Below are positions 26,569-35,691 of a DNA stretch of 64,000 bases, piece by piece (positions within the stretch are counted from its first letter, which is position 1; each line of letters opens with the position of its first letter). Position numbers and translations under genes: made by a program. Origin of the DNA: Planctomycetales bacterium (GTDB lineage: Bacteria > Planctomycetota > Planctomycetia > Planctomycetales > Planctomycetaceae); assembly GCA_028285345.1 (NCBI GenBank), contig JANQPT010000011.1, forward strand, positions 1 to 64,000. The letters run 5' to 3'. The notes under the pieces are model-generated. The model was not told the DNA's origin and ran no database searches. It saw only the letters and a program-made list of their open reading frames with translations.

Positions 26569-27768
26569 TCAGGTCGTGTATTCCGAGTTGAGCCGCACGT
26601 ATTCCGCCGTCAAGTCGCTGGTCCAGAAGCGGACGGAAGCGGGTCCGTTGCCGCATTGCAGTTCGATCTGCACGTCGCGGTTCTCGCGCATCGACCGTGA
26701 CACGGCGGCTTCATCGTAGGCAACCGGCGCACCCTGTTCATACAGCAATGTGCCGTTCAGCCGCAGCGTGATCTCCTCCTCCCGCAATTCCACCCCCGCA
26801 TAGCCGGCGGCCGAGACAATCCGACCCCAATTTGGATCCGCTCCTGTGACGGCCGTCTTGACCAACGCGCTCTCCGCAACGGTTCTGGCAATGCGAAATG
26901 CATCCTCTCGCCACGATAGGCCGACGACGTCGATCGTGATGATGTGATCCGCCCCCTCCGCGTCGCGGATGATCGCCTGAGCCAATTCGGCGGCCACCTC
27001 GTCGATCGACTGCTGCAACCGTTGTCGGTCCTCCTCGTTCAGAGCACCGCACTCGGCCGCCCCGCTCGCCATCAATATGACGGTATCGCTGGTACTGGTG
27101 TGTCCTTCAACGCTGATGCAGTTGAAGCTGCGGTCGACAGAGTGCCGTAGCAGCGCGTCCGCGTCGCTCGGATTGAGCGGCGCGTCGGTCATAATGACCG
27201 CCAGCATTGTCGCCATATTCGGCCCGATCATCGCGGCCCCTTTGGCGGCGCCGGCCACCGTGACAGTGCCGCCCGAAACCGTCAATTTCCGTGAGGCCAG
27301 CTTGTGAAACGTGTCGGTCGTCATCATCGCCCGTGCGGCGTTCTGCAGCGCCTCAGGAGCATCCCGCAGCGCCGCGGCGAGCGGCGTGATCCCCGCCTCA
27401 ATCCGGTCCATCGGCAGCACATGGCCGATGACACCCGTGGAGCAGACCAGCACAGCCTCGGCGGCGCATTCCAACTCCGCAGCGACCAATTCCGTCATAC
27501 GCCGCGCATCGGCCAGTCCTTGCTCACCGGTGCAGGCATTGGCGTTGCCGGAATTGATCACAACCGCTCGAACATCCTCGCCGGGCACGCGCTGACGGGA
27601 GACCTTCACCGGTGCTCCGACAACGCGATTTTGCGTAAACACGCCTGCGGCAGTGCAGGGGGCGGAGGACGCAAACAGCGCCAAATCGAACTTGGCGGGA
27701 TCAGCCTTGATACCGCATGCGATCCCGGAATAGCGGAAGCCGATGGGCAATTTGATTTCGTCGGTCAC
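26569..27768 (-). CDS. argJ: Glutamate N-acetyltransferase ArgJ
   Basis: The protein transfers acetyl groups between N-acetylornithine and glutamate, and possibly from acetyl-CoA, in arginine synthesis. Visible motifs are [11 protein letters not shown] near the start, [22 protein letters not shown], the self-cleavage site PNMATML (Thr is the new N-terminal nucleophile after autoproteolysis), [15 protein letters not shown] and [10 protein letters not shown]. The open frame runs to 27918 and overlaps the zinc-ribbon gene; the GTG at 27768 is chosen because it begins near the conserved text and gives 399 residues, the usual size. No strong ribosome site is seen, so the start is uncertain. The gene stands between putA and the zinc-ribbon array, apart from other arg genes. 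Confidence 0.92.
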   Translation of the reverse strand: MTDEIKLPIGFRYSGIACGIKADPAKFDLALFASSAPCTAAGVFTQNRVVGAPVKVSRQRVPGEDVRAVVINSGNANACTGEQGLADARRMTELVAAELECAAEAVLVCSTGVIGHVLPMDRIEAGITPLAAALRDAPEALQNAARAMMTTDTFHKLASRKLTVSGGTVTVAGAAKGAAMIGPNMATMLAVIMTDAPLNPSDADALLRHSVDRSFNCISVEGHTSTSDTVILMASGAAECGALNEEDRQRLQQSIDEVAAELAQAIIRDAEGADHIITIDVVGLSWREDAFRIARTVAESALVKTAVTGADPNWGRIVSAAGYAGVELREEEITLRLNGTLLYEQGAPVAYDEAAVSRSMRENRDVQIELQCGNGPASVRFWTSDLTAEYVRLNSEYTT

Positions 27769-27814
27769 GTCGCAGTTGTCTTCAATTCGTACGTCAGGAT
27801 GTCGCTCACCAGGA

Positions 27815-28138
27815 TCAACCGCCGAAGTCGATCCCAACTCCCAAGCCGAGCACAACAGCGACCAAGAAAAAGAATCCCGCAAACAACACGCCCCCAAATC
27901 CGCCGCCGAGATAACCAATCAGCAACACCAGGCACAGCACGGTGGAGAACGCGGCGACGGTTATTTTCGACAGCAGGGAGTCCGTTTCTTGTTGTACCTC
28001 TTCCTGTTGAGCAACGACCTCGGCGTCGTCCTCAAATTCGGCTGCGGAATCGGCCATTGCCATTTGCTGATAGCCGCAATGAGGACAATCGGTCTGTCTC
28101 GGCTGAATCGCCGCCCCACAGCGCTGACAAGGACGCAT
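27815..28138 (-). CDS. Zinc-ribbon membrane protein, copy 1
   Basis: The 107-residue protein opens [22 protein letters not shown], a CxxC-x(n)-CxxC zinc ribbon. A glutamate-rich spacer follows, then hydrophobic segments at about residues 59-80 and 82-106. It is the shortest and last of three adjacent paralogues that share this N-terminus. The gene start is overlapped by the end of copy 2. Topology suggests a cytoplasmic ribbon with a membrane tail. Function is unknown. Confidence 0.7.
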   Translation of the reverse strand: MRPCQRCGAAIQPRQTDCPHCGYQQMAMADSAAEFEDDAEVVAQQEEVQQETDSLLSKITVAAFSTVLCLVLLIGYLGGGFGGVLFAGFFFLVAVVLGLGVGIDFGG

Positions 28139-28745
28139 GATCGAGCCCCCTGGAAAACCGACTCACATGGAAGTTTAGAGTGCTAAAAAGATACCGTCCT
28201 CCACGCCGCGCCGTCAACGGCCGTTTGCCGTGCAAGCGGCTCATTTCCGCGAGCGGCCTCCCTGCCGTATTGTCTTGCAAATTCCACAGGTGCGCCTCCG
28301 GCTGTTCTGCGTGGGCGCTGAATTCCTCCACTGCTGACTTCAGCGTGAAAACCGATGTAAAAATGACGATCAAACCACCGATTGTCAGCGCGACAATGAG
28401 CGTTGTTGAATCGCTCGCGGCGAATGCCCCAAAAATAAGCAAACCCGCCACGGCCATCGCCGCGCTAACGCCGAGCATCCCCTCGGTACCTTCCGCGTAG
28501 TACGACAACAGCAATTGTACGAGATACACGCTGAGGCACAGGCTGAACACGGCGCGTTTCAGCCAGTTCTCACCTTCCGCAATCGTTCGGATCTGTCCTT
28601 CGACAATCAACGCGTCCGAGGGAGCAGCAACGCGTGATGACCCTTGGTCGTCACCTCCAACGGTCGCCGCCTGTTCGCCCTGACACTTCGGGCAAACGGT
28701 CTCCTTCGGTAAGATCGCACTTCCGCAATGTTGGCACGGACGCAT
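28032..28745 (-). CDS. Zinc-ribbon membrane protein, copy 2
   Basis: The ATG at 28745 gives 237 residues starting MRPCQHCGSAILPKETVCPKC, nearly the same as copy 3. A variable linker follows, then the shared text EGENWLKRAVFSLCLSVYL and about four hydrophobic segments. The stop of copy 3 and this start overlap as TGATG, indicating translational coupling. The last ~65 residues (KRPLTARRGGRYLF to the end) are arginine-rich, read through the intergenic sequence and overlap copy 1 by 107 nt. This looks like a lost or shifted original stop, so the natural protein may effectively be shorter. Function unknown. Confidence 0.65.
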   Translation of the reverse strand: MRPCQHCGSAILPKETVCPKCQGEQAATVGGDDQGSSRVAAPSDALIVEGQIRTIAEGENWLKRAVFSLCLSVYLVQLLLSYYAEGTEGMLGVSAAMAVAGLLIFGAFAASDSTTLIVALTIGGLIVIFTSVFTLKSAVEEFSAHAEQPEAHLWNLQDNTAGRPLAEMSRLHGKRPLTARRGGRYLFSTLNFHVSRFSRGLDHASLSALWGGDSAETDRLSSLRLSANGNGRFRSRI

Positions 28746-29365
28746 CAGCCTGATCCCTCGAATGCGCACGATACCTTACATGAAACCCACTCATACAGTT
28801 GATGCTCCCTCCGCCAACACTTCAAGTGCGTGCTGTACTCACAAATCCTCGTTTCCAGCGGCGATTCTCCCGCCGCGATTTCAGGATTCATCCCCAGCCT
28901 GGACTCGGTGGCCTCCGGATCAGCCTTGTAGTCATCAACGATGACTTTGACGGAAAAGGCGATCGCCCCAAGAACAACCGCGAGGAGGAAAAAAACTAAA
29001 CATTCCCATTTGCTCGTAGGGATGAAAACGCCGTGAGCACCAAGCAGCATCGGACTCATCAACGGCCCCAGCAGCATCGCACCCGCCACCCAGACCAATC
29101 CCGGGAAACCCGCTTTGCTGTACGCCAGAATCTGCAATCCGATAAATGCAATGACACACAGACAGAGCAGGGTGCGAAAGAGCCAGTTCTCACCTTCTTG
29201 GAATGTCTGAATCTGCGCGTCAACCACCGAAGAATCGGTGGGGAAAGAGGTCTCAGCAGCTGCTTGATGCTCGCCCCCAACCGTCGCCGTCTGTTTGCCG
29301 TCACACTCAGGGCAGACGGCATGCTTCGGCAAAATCGCAGTGCCGCAATGTTGGCAGGGGCGCAT
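28745..29365 (-). CDS. Zinc-ribbon membrane protein, copy 3
   Basis: The 206-residue protein begins MRPCQHCGTAILPKHAVCPECDG (zinc ribbon). A linker and EGENWLFRTLLCLCVIAFIGL match copy 2, and about four hydrophobic segments follow. The tail (TRICEYSTHLKCW to AFEGSG) is polar. It is first in the three-gene paralogue array, and its stop overlaps the start of copy 2. The copies have diverged strongly outside the ribbon and the EGENW motif, suggesting an old duplication. No function can be assigned; zinc ribbons joined to membrane helices are often scaffold or sensor parts. Confidence 0.7.
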   Translation of the reverse strand: MRPCQHCGTAILPKHAVCPECDGKQTATVGGEHQAAAETSFPTDSSVVDAQIQTFQEGENWLFRTLLCLCVIAFIGLQILAYSKAGFPGLVWVAGAMLLGPLMSPMLLGAHGVFIPTSKWECLVFFLLAVVLGAIAFSVKVIVDDYKADPEATESRLGMNPEIAAGESPLETRICEYSTHLKCWRREHQLYEWVSCKVSCAFEGSG

Positions 29366-29423
29366 CGTGTTGAGCCTGGAAAGCGCTGGAGAAGGAGCGA
29401 AAGCCTCTGCCGGTCAGGCTAAC

Positions 29424-30458
29424 TCAGCCCCGCAGCAAACGCAAGCGGTCGCCCAGCAGCAGACGGGTCTTGTAGACGTTGTCTTTCCAGTAGTCCAAAT
29501 ACGTGTACTTGCGGGCCTTGTTTTCGCACCACCAATACAGTTTGGACAGAGCTGACGGCTGAAACTCGCCCTCTGCAATCTCGGTTTCGTAGCCGTGCCG
29601 CCGCAATTGCCGCCAGGCGATTCTCTCATACAGCTCTCGCTGTGCGGGAGTCATCTTCGTCCGCCACTTGTCGAAATTGGCTTTGTTCAATTGCTCATTC
29701 AGCAGCGGCTCAAGATGGTTGAGCAGTTCCTCACGCGGCTCGATCTCCAGATAATCGACCACGCGTGCGAACGTCTCCATCGGCTCACCGAGCAACTGCT
29801 CGTAAGTCAGTCTGAGCAATTGACCCGCCGGCAGGCCGGCTGCAAACTCATCAAGCTGATCGACCGCCTCAACCCATTCCTTGGCCGCGTAGTAGATGTT
29901 CTGCGCGCCCCAAAATCGGCCCATCACCGACAACGCAACGTCGCGTCCGTCCCGAGTTAGTTGGATGTACTTCGCATCCGGAAACAGTTCTCCCACAACC
30001 GGCATATCCGCGGCGTAACCGGGTGTCTTGTCGCCCCAACGGCGGGACATGTCATTGTTCTCGGCAAGCTGCAAAAAAATCGCGTCCAACACGCCGCGAT
30101 AGTTCCGCTGTTGCACCGAATTGAACAGGGCGTCTTGATCGGGAACGTAACCAAACTTGCCCCGGCAACGCTCGAACCACCGTTCCGTACACAGATCGCC
30201 AATCAGCCGCCGCAAATTGTCGTCCTGGCTCAGATCTCCGTACCGCGACAACTGCCGGTAGTAGCGGACCAGAAACTGGCTCTCGGTTCCAAAACTGATC
30301 CGCAAATGATTCCGCAACAGCCGAATGAAAATCGACGTCCCCGAGCTGCCGTGCCCAATCAGGATCACTGGACAGAGATTCCGGTGTTCGACCAGAACAT
30401 CGCCGTCGCGCGAGGTGGAGGTGGTCTGTGACGTTGCAGCCAAGGGTTCGTTCCTCAT
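29424..30458 (-). CDS. Sulfotransferase family protein
   Basis: The 344-residue protein has the PAPS-binding signatures of the family. The 5'-phosphosulfate loop is near residues 31-42 (VILIGHGSSGTSIF, a P-loop-like GxxxSGTS), and the 3'-phosphate motif is LTRDGRDVALSVMGRF. KTPGYAADMPVVGELFPDAKYI between them is also typical. It would move sulfate from PAPS to a hydroxyl or amine of a carbohydrate or small molecule. AGGA sits 5 nt before the ATG. No membrane segment is present. An APS kinase (cysC), which makes PAPS, lies 30 kb away in this window. The acceptor is unknown. Confidence 0.85.
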   Translation of the reverse strand: MRNEPLAATSQTTSTSRDGDVLVEHRNLCPVILIGHGSSGTSIFIRLLRNHLRISFGTESQFLVRYYRQLSRYGDLSQDDNLRRLIGDLCTERWFERCRGKFGYVPDQDALFNSVQQRNYRGVLDAIFLQLAENNDMSRRWGDKTPGYAADMPVVGELFPDAKYIQLTRDGRDVALSVMGRFWGAQNIYYAAKEWVEAVDQLDEFAAGLPAGQLLRLTYEQLLGEPMETFARVVDYLEIEPREELLNHLEPLLNEQLNKANFDKWRTKMTPAQRELYERIAWRQLRRHGYETEIAEGEFQPSALSKLYWWCENKARKYTYLDYWKDNVYKTRLLLGDRLRLLRG

Positions 30459-30507
30459 CGAGTCCTGCCGGCCGACGCACGACTAAGGCAATCGTGCACG
30501 ACTCGCA

Positions 30508-31575
30508 TCAATTCAGCCGTTCGCAGACCAGCGGGCAGCAATTGCAGGGATTCGGGCAACCTGGCGAAGCGTTCGGCGGCGGATTGTCGCCGTGATCAAC
30601 AATCCAGATATTGCGAAACCGGATCGGATTGCGGTGGTTCTGCAATCGAATCGGCAATAAGTTCGGCCCCTCTTGAGCGCCTCCTCCGGTTTTAGCGGTT
30701 AATTCGACGTTGTTGTGAATCGGGACCCCATTGTGTCGTACCGTGATTCTGGCGTTCTGGGTTTTGTTGCCGGCGGCATCAAACCTAGGAGCCGCAAAGT
30801 CAATGTCGTACGTCTGCCACGAGAGCGGCGGCAAGCACATGTTTAGGTCCGCCGTCCGCTGCTTGTAGAGTGCTCCACAGTTGTTGTAAACCGGGTCGAG
30901 ACCAAACGAATCGAGAATCTGCACCTCGTAACGGCTCTGCAAGTAGACGCCGCTGTTGGAGCGGCCCTGGTCCCGCGCCTCGGGCATGTACGGCAGCCGA
31001 AATTCCAAGTGCAGCGTGTAGTTGCGGTACTTATTCTTAAGTTTCGTCCCTTCCCGCAGCCACCCTTCGGGGGTCATCTGTCCGTTCTCGAAGTGCTCGG
31101 TGCCGGTCCCGTTAAACAGCACCGTCGCTCCATACGGCGCGGGTGCTCCCATCGTCGAACTGCTTCGCACCACCTTATTCAGCCGGCCTTGCTCGAGCGA
31201 ACTGAATCGATCGTCGCTCACCACAGCGCTGCTGCCGTCAACGACGATCCGCGTGGGATAGCTGGCGAAGACGACGCGACCTCCCTCCAGCCGCCCGTTG
31301 TACTTCGGGTGTTCGCGGCGGTCATACCCCGCACCCGGCAGCCCGCCCGAATGCAGCATCGCCGAAAATTCGCCGTTTCCCAGCGCGACGACCTGCAAAC
31401 CAACCTCTTCCCATTTCGACGGGGCGGTCGTAATCAACCCGCTGTACTCACCCTGGTAGGCAAAATCCGCATCGACCTCGCTCAACTCGAGCATCGCGGG
31501 GGCCTTGTCGGCGGCAACGGCAGTCAGGGTCAAACCGAGACCGACGGCGCAGAATGTCATCACGGATCGCAACAC
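30508..31575 (-). CDS. DUF1080 (3-keto-disaccharide hydrolase) protein, long form
   Basis: The 355-residue exported protein has a signal peptide (about 1-21), a unique N-terminal beta-rich part of about 120 residues, and then a DUF1080 domain. The domain shows ATVLFNGTGTEHFENG, KYRNYTLHLEFRLPYMP, SNSGVYLQSRYEVQILDSFG and WQTYDIDFAAPRF, with PIRLQNHRNPIRFRNIWI at the end. This is the long DUF1080 form seen in planctomycetes, with a larger insertion than the 220-residue copy at 13.8 kb. The last 20 residues are unusual: SPGCPNPCNCCPLVC, with five cysteines. In-frame ATGs at 31575 and 31560 are both possible. Likely extracytoplasmic glycoside hydrolase or binding protein. Confidence 0.82.
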   Translation of the reverse strand: MLRSVMTFCAVGLGLTLTAVAADKAPAMLELSEVDADFAYQGEYSGLITTAPSKWEEVGLQVVALGNGEFSAMLHSGGLPGAGYDRREHPKYNGRLEGGRVVFASYPTRIVVDGSSAVVSDDRFSSLEQGRLNKVVRSSSTMGAPAPYGATVLFNGTGTEHFENGQMTPEGWLREGTKLKNKYRNYTLHLEFRLPYMPEARDQGRSNSGVYLQSRYEVQILDSFGLDPVYNNCGALYKQRTADLNMCLPPLSWQTYDIDFAAPRFDAAGNKTQNARITVRHNGVPIHNNVELTAKTGGGAQEGPNLLPIRLQNHRNPIRFRNIWIVDHGDNPPPNASPGCPNPCNCCPLVCERLN

Positions 31576-31769
31576 AGTTCACTCCTGGGATGATCGTCGA
31601 GAGGAAGCAAAGTTTCGGCAAATTACGCGTTCTTCACATTGTGTCCCACCACCCCACCTAACGCAAGCGGAAGGGACCGAATGTCGCTGCGCCGCAGCAA
31701 TTCCGCGGCACCACACGCGTCGCAGACCGCAGATGTGCCGATTGCACCGGTTTTCTGAGTAGATTTACG

Positions 31770-32522
31770 CTACTTGCGCGGCCGTGACTCCGTGGAAAAG
31801 ATCACGCGGCCGAAATCTTGCGGGCGGTGATACTGCGGCTCCGGAGACGTGCCGGGGGACCACTGGCTGAACTGCTGGTTAGTTTTGCCGCCCAACCGGT
31901 TCAAATTCAGATGCCACACGTCGCCGTTCTCTGGCGGGGTGTGCTTGGCGACATGTGAGAAGCCGGCAAAGGGAATCGCCGCTTCCAGAATCCAATACCG
32001 GTCGCTGTCCGAATCATCGTTGAGCGTCCCGCTCACGCTCGTCTTGATCCGAATGCCGTCCGGATTCCATTTGCCCTCAATCTTCTGTGACTTCTCCGAC
32101 GGATGATAGCTATCCAGAATCGCGCCCCGCACGTTCATTTCCAGATTGAAATAGGCCTTCGGCAGATCCGGATTAGGTGCGGTGAAGACTTCAACGCAAT
32201 CATCTTTCCAAACCGTACTGTCCCGCTCCGTCCGCGTGCCCGAAATATGCGCGTCTTGAACGAGAAACGCGACATACAGGTACTCGTCGTCCCACAACAG
32301 TTTCGCAACCGTCTGCTCCTTTTTGCCCGACTTGTACCACGCAAATTGAAAGTCCCCCACACTCGGCGCCGCAAACCACCCCGGCTCATCCAACTTGCCG
32401 TCAATCGTGATCGGCGTTTCCGTCCGATAAATCGTATAACGGGGCGGCTCGCCGGCTTTGGTCGGAAGGTTGAAGAACGCGACAAATAACGTCGCCAAAC
32501 AAAAGGAATATTTAATCGACAT
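31770..32522 (-). CDS. Exported CBM9-like protein, copy 1
   Basis: The start at 32522 has GGAG 5 nt upstream and gives 250 residues; the upstream ATG at 32543 adds seven. A signal peptide (about 1-24) is followed by a carbohydrate-binding module 9-like fold: ITIDGKLDEPGWFAAPSVGDF, TVAKLLWDDEYLYVAFLVQD, DDCVEVFTAPN and YWILEAAIPFAGF. This domain occurs in surface proteins and as a stand-alone sugar-binding unit. A close paralogue lies at 34375-35139, beyond the metallohydrolase gene, so the two copies flank it on opposite strands. No catalytic residues can be named; substrate unknown. Confidence 0.8.
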   Translation of the reverse strand: MSIKYSFCLATLFVAFFNLPTKAGEPPRYTIYRTETPITIDGKLDEPGWFAAPSVGDFQFAWYKSGKKEQTVAKLLWDDEYLYVAFLVQDAHISGTRTERDSTVWKDDCVEVFTAPNPDLPKAYFNLEMNVRGAILDSYHPSEKSQKIEGKWNPDGIRIKTSVSGTLNDDSDSDRYWILEAAIPFAGFSHVAKHTPPENGDVWHLNLNRLGGKTNQQFSQWSPGTSPEPQYHRPQDFGRVIFSTESRPRK

Positions 32523-32692
32523 CGGTCTCCACTCGAATCTCAAACAAAAGGGTGGCCGCGATAGCGCAGCTATCGGGGTGCCGAAGGCACAAGAGGCTGC
32601 AATTTCACCCCTCCCTCAATTTCCAGTCCCGCCACATCGCAAAAGCACCAACTGCAGACTCATAAAGACTTCTCTACCCTCCGCGATCGTTT

Positions 32693-34222
32693 CTATTCCA
32701 CATTCGCCGCATCAATCCTCCCCCGCCAAAATTCGCGGGCTGCATCGTGATATTTCAACACGTCCTGCCGCATCTGCGGATCGGACAGTTTCACGCGGGC
32801 GCTCCGTTCGTTCACCCAATCCAAAAAGAACTCCGCCGCCGCTTTGCTGATACGATGTTTCTCAGTGCCAATCTCCACGTAAAACGGAGCCGTCGATGCG
32901 AACCGAAACGTGCGCGGATTTTTGCAGCGGGCTCGCACCAAAAACCAACCGCTCGCGTCAAACTCGATGTTCGGCAGCGATCCGAAATACGTCGCCGCGT
33001 CCGGGCGAACTGTCTGCACAACCTTGCCGTTTTGGATCACTTCGATCGCCTCGATCTCGTCCCGACCGGTCACATCGACGCTAAGACTGATCGGCAAGCG
33101 TTCTCCAGCAGCAGCGGCGAACACATGCCCCGGATTCTCTCCGTTCGCCGTCACGCGCAGTAGCGGTCCGTTGGTCACAAACGACCGCCCCGCACGCAGG
33201 CCTTCCCACCACTTTTCGTACGTCAATTCGCCGTCCAACTTCACGTACACGCGGTTGTAACCGACCGGATTGGGCAACACGCCCGACGCGCTGCCCGCAG
33301 AGGGCGGTATTCGCAGACCGGCCTCTAACACGCGGTAGTACAACTCCTGTGTCCACATCCCGTTGCCCCGCGGCGGCGGCAGCCGTTTCGCATCGCGCGG
33401 CTTGCCCCACGCCTCGTCTTCGTACATCCGGCTGTGGCACATGTGGTTGTTCGCCAGCCCGATCGAATCGACTTCCCCGCTCGCCAACCAAATCGGCACG
33501 TCCCACCAAAACGGCTTCTCAATATCGATCCACACGCCGCGATGCGCACGGGCCATTTTCAAGAAGGTCAGCGGCGAGGGATGCTCCCGCCCGGCACCGG
33601 TGATCGGCAATGGACGACCGAGATTGAAATACATCAGCGCACCCCCCTCGCGTTCATCCTCGCCCGCCATCAGATGATAAAAACGATTGCTGTCGAACTT
33701 GACCAGCAGCTTCTTTGGCAGAGGGTGGTCTTTCCACAGATTGCGGTTGTTCCACCACGTGATCACCGGCGCCACGTGCAAATCCTCGGCCCGCATCAGC
33801 AATTCGACATCCTCGACGTCGCGATGCACGTGCAATTCACCAGACCACCAGCCGTCAGCCGCCATGTTCGTGATCCGCGGGAGCGTGATCTCAAGCTCCG
33901 ATTTCGAATCGTCTTCAATCGTCAGCGTCCCGGCCACCGATTGATACTCCGGTCCCCGTTCGAGTTCAAACGTATACTCGCCCGGCTCGAGTGTCAGTTT
34001 GGCCTGGCCCGGAAAAACGAAATGCTCTTTCCAACTTGGATACTCCTTGGAGAGCACCGCCTTACCGGCCGCATCTTTCAAGTGCATGCGACAAGGCACA
34101 CGCCCCACCGTCGGGTCTGTCACGACGATTGTGACTTCTGCCGACAGACAATTCCCGACACATCCCAGCCAGATCGAAGCCACAATCCATGCGGTCAGAA
34201 TGAATGACAGAAAGCGGTTCAT
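32693..34222 (-). CDS. Exported CehA/McbA-type metallohydrolase
   Basis: The 509-residue protein has a signal peptide (about 1-28) and a beta-rich N-terminal domain (residues 30-115). A PHP-like/CehA-McbA region begins GWWSGELHVHRD, where His-x-His would bind metal, followed by MRAEDLHVAPVITWWN, YHLMAGEDERE, VDSIGLANNHMCHSRM and NPVGYNRVYVKLDG. The C-terminus (about 400-509) is another beta-sandwich. Related enzymes act as phosphoesterases or carbamate/ester hydrolases; many planctomycete members are uncharacterised. It sits between two CBM9-like exported genes, suggesting a shared surface process. The substrate cannot be told. Confidence 0.8.
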   Translation of the reverse strand: MNRFLSFILTAWIVASIWLGCVGNCLSAEVTIVVTDPTVGRVPCRMHLKDAAGKAVLSKEYPSWKEHFVFPGQAKLTLEPGEYTFELERGPEYQSVAGTLTIEDDSKSELEITLPRITNMAADGWWSGELHVHRDVEDVELLMRAEDLHVAPVITWWNNRNLWKDHPLPKKLLVKFDSNRFYHLMAGEDEREGGALMYFNLGRPLPITGAGREHPSPLTFLKMARAHRGVWIDIEKPFWWDVPIWLASGEVDSIGLANNHMCHSRMYEDEAWGKPRDAKRLPPPRGNGMWTQELYYRVLEAGLRIPPSAGSASGVLPNPVGYNRVYVKLDGELTYEKWWEGLRAGRSFVTNGPLLRVTANGENPGHVFAAAAGERLPISLSVDVTGRDEIEAIEVIQNGKVVQTVRPDAATYFGSLPNIEFDASGWFLVRARCKNPRTFRFASTAPFYVEIGTEKHRISKAAAEFFLDWVNERSARVKLSDPQMRQDVLKYHDAAREFWRGRIDAANVE

Positions 34223-34374
34223 CGATGCGGCCTGGATTTGAAGTTGGACGTGGTAGCGGTCGGACCGATCCTTAAACTACGCGGCATTTTCCGGCACTGC
34301 AACCATCCGCTTCAATCCGCCGCAAAATCAAAGTACACTGAGCAAAAACACATACTCTCAGCGAGCAACCATCC

Positions 34375-35139
34375 ATGCGGCGAGCCCTACTACCTGTCAT
34401 CTTACTTTGCAGCATTCCATCCCTGGTGAACGCAGACGAACCATCGAAAAAATTCAAACCGCCGACCTACGAAATCCTGCGTGCCTCCTCGCCGATCACG
34501 CTTGACGGCAAGCTCGATGAACCGGCCTGGATTGCGGCGCCCTCCATGGGCCCGTTTCACTTCACCTGGTACAAATCGGGCAAACAAGAACAAACGGTTT
34601 CCAAGATGCTGTGGGACGACAACTACCTCTATGTCGCCCACATCTGCCAAGACTCACACATCACCGCCCGGCATAAGCAGCATGACGGCCCGATTGCCCA
34701 GGACGATTGCTTCGAGGTCATGTTCGCCCCCGATCCGGACAAGCCGAACGTCTATTTCAACGTCGAGTGGAATGTGATCGGCGGCTACGTCGACAATCAC
34801 CGCCCCAACGGACCGAAACAGCCCCGCGCACCGAAATGGGATGCGCAGGGCGTCAAAATCGCCGGCACTTACGTCGGGACTCTCAATAAAGACGACGACA
34901 AAGACCGCCACTGGATCGTCGAAGCGGCCATCCCGTTCGAAAACTTCAAGAATTACATGCCGCACACGCCCCCGCAAACGGGTTCGAGTTGGAACCTCAA
35001 CCTCAACCGGCACGGCGGCGACACCGACATGCAGTACAGCCAGTGGTCCCCCGCCGATACGGAAAAACCAAGCTTCCACACCCCACACCGTTTCGGCCGC
35101 GTCACCTTCTCGCAGCGCAAAAGCCCATTCAAAGAATAA
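34375..35139 (+). CDS. Exported CBM9-like protein, copy 2
   Basis: The 254-residue protein is a clear paralogue of the 31770-32522 product: ITLDGKLDEPAWIAAPSMGPF, TVSKMLWDDNYLYVAHICQD, DDCFEVMFAPDPDKPNVYFN and HWIVEAAIPFENF line up in order. Both end in a similar sequence (QYSQWSP then PHRFGRVTFS). It has a signal peptide (about 1-20). It reads away from the metallohydrolase gene, divergent from it across about 150 bp. The pair probably arose by duplication with inversion around the metallohydrolase. Binding to carbohydrate is inferred from the fold only. Confidence 0.8.
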   Translation: MRRALLPVILLCSIPSLVNADEPSKKFKPPTYEILRASSPITLDGKLDEPAWIAAPSMGPFHFTWYKSGKQEQTVSKMLWDDNYLYVAHICQDSHITARHKQHDGPIAQDDCFEVMFAPDPDKPNVYFNVEWNVIGGYVDNHRPNGPKQPRAPKWDAQGVKIAGTYVGTLNKDDDKDRHWIVEAAIPFENFKNYMPHTPPQTGSSWNLNLNRHGGDTDMQYSQWSPADTEKPSFHTPHRFGRVTFSQRKSPFKE

Positions 35140-35195
35140 CCCAAGCAGCCCGCTCGCGGCCGCCGTCGATTCACGCAACTTCAAAAGGAGCGCTC

Positions 35196-35684
35196 ATGGG
35201 ATTCGCCGTTACTTACCGTTCAGTCGACGCCGTCACGCCGGCCAAGTTTCACGAAATCAATCAAGCTGCTGACAAGCTGACCGAAGGTCGAACGTGGTTG
35301 AGCTGCGAACCGTTGCTGTTGATGCATCTCCCAGAGGACGCACACCTCTATGGATCTTCAAAGCCGGCTTTTGAACCGCATCCCGACGATGTCGCCAGCG
35401 CGGAGCAGGAGGGGCTGCCTGACGGAACCCTCCACGATGTAATCGCGATCCTCTGCGAGCTATCACGCATGTTCGACATCGATTGGGAAATCGGCCACGA
35501 CTACGGCTTTCTGGGCCACATCCGCGAAGGCGTCGTCGAAGATGCCGTCACCGAGTTCATCAACGTCCTCGACATCATTCCCGAAGCAATCGCAGAGTCC
35601 CATGCCGAGGAACTGAACACAGACGATCATGACGATGAAGCAGACGACTATCCCAACAACATCCTCCCATTCCCCGGCCGCTAG
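35196..35684 (+). CDS. Hypothetical protein
   Basis: The start at 35196 is fixed by AAAGGAG (35184-35190) 5 nt upstream; a longer frame to 34989 is mostly overlap with the CBM9-like gene. The 162-residue protein begins MGFAVTYRSVDAVTPAKF and is acidic at the C-terminal third (EELNTDDHDDEADDYP), ending NNILPFPGR. No signal peptide or membrane segment is seen. I recognise no domain; a soluble, acidic cytoplasmic protein is all that can be said. It lies 56 bp after copy 2 of the CBM9-like genes and could share its transcript. Confidence 0.6.
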   Translation: MGFAVTYRSVDAVTPAKFHEINQAADKLTEGRTWLSCEPLLLMHLPEDAHLYGSSKPAFEPHPDDVASAEQEGLPDGTLHDVIAILCELSRMFDIDWEIGHDYGFLGHIREGVVEDAVTEFINVLDIIPEAIAESHAEELNTDDHDDEADDYPNNILPFPGR

Positions 35685-35691
35685 CTGGTAA

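Noticed and set aside
28178-28186. Perfect CIRCE half-site GAGTGCTAA
   Set aside because: No partner half-site at N9 and no chaperone gene nearby.
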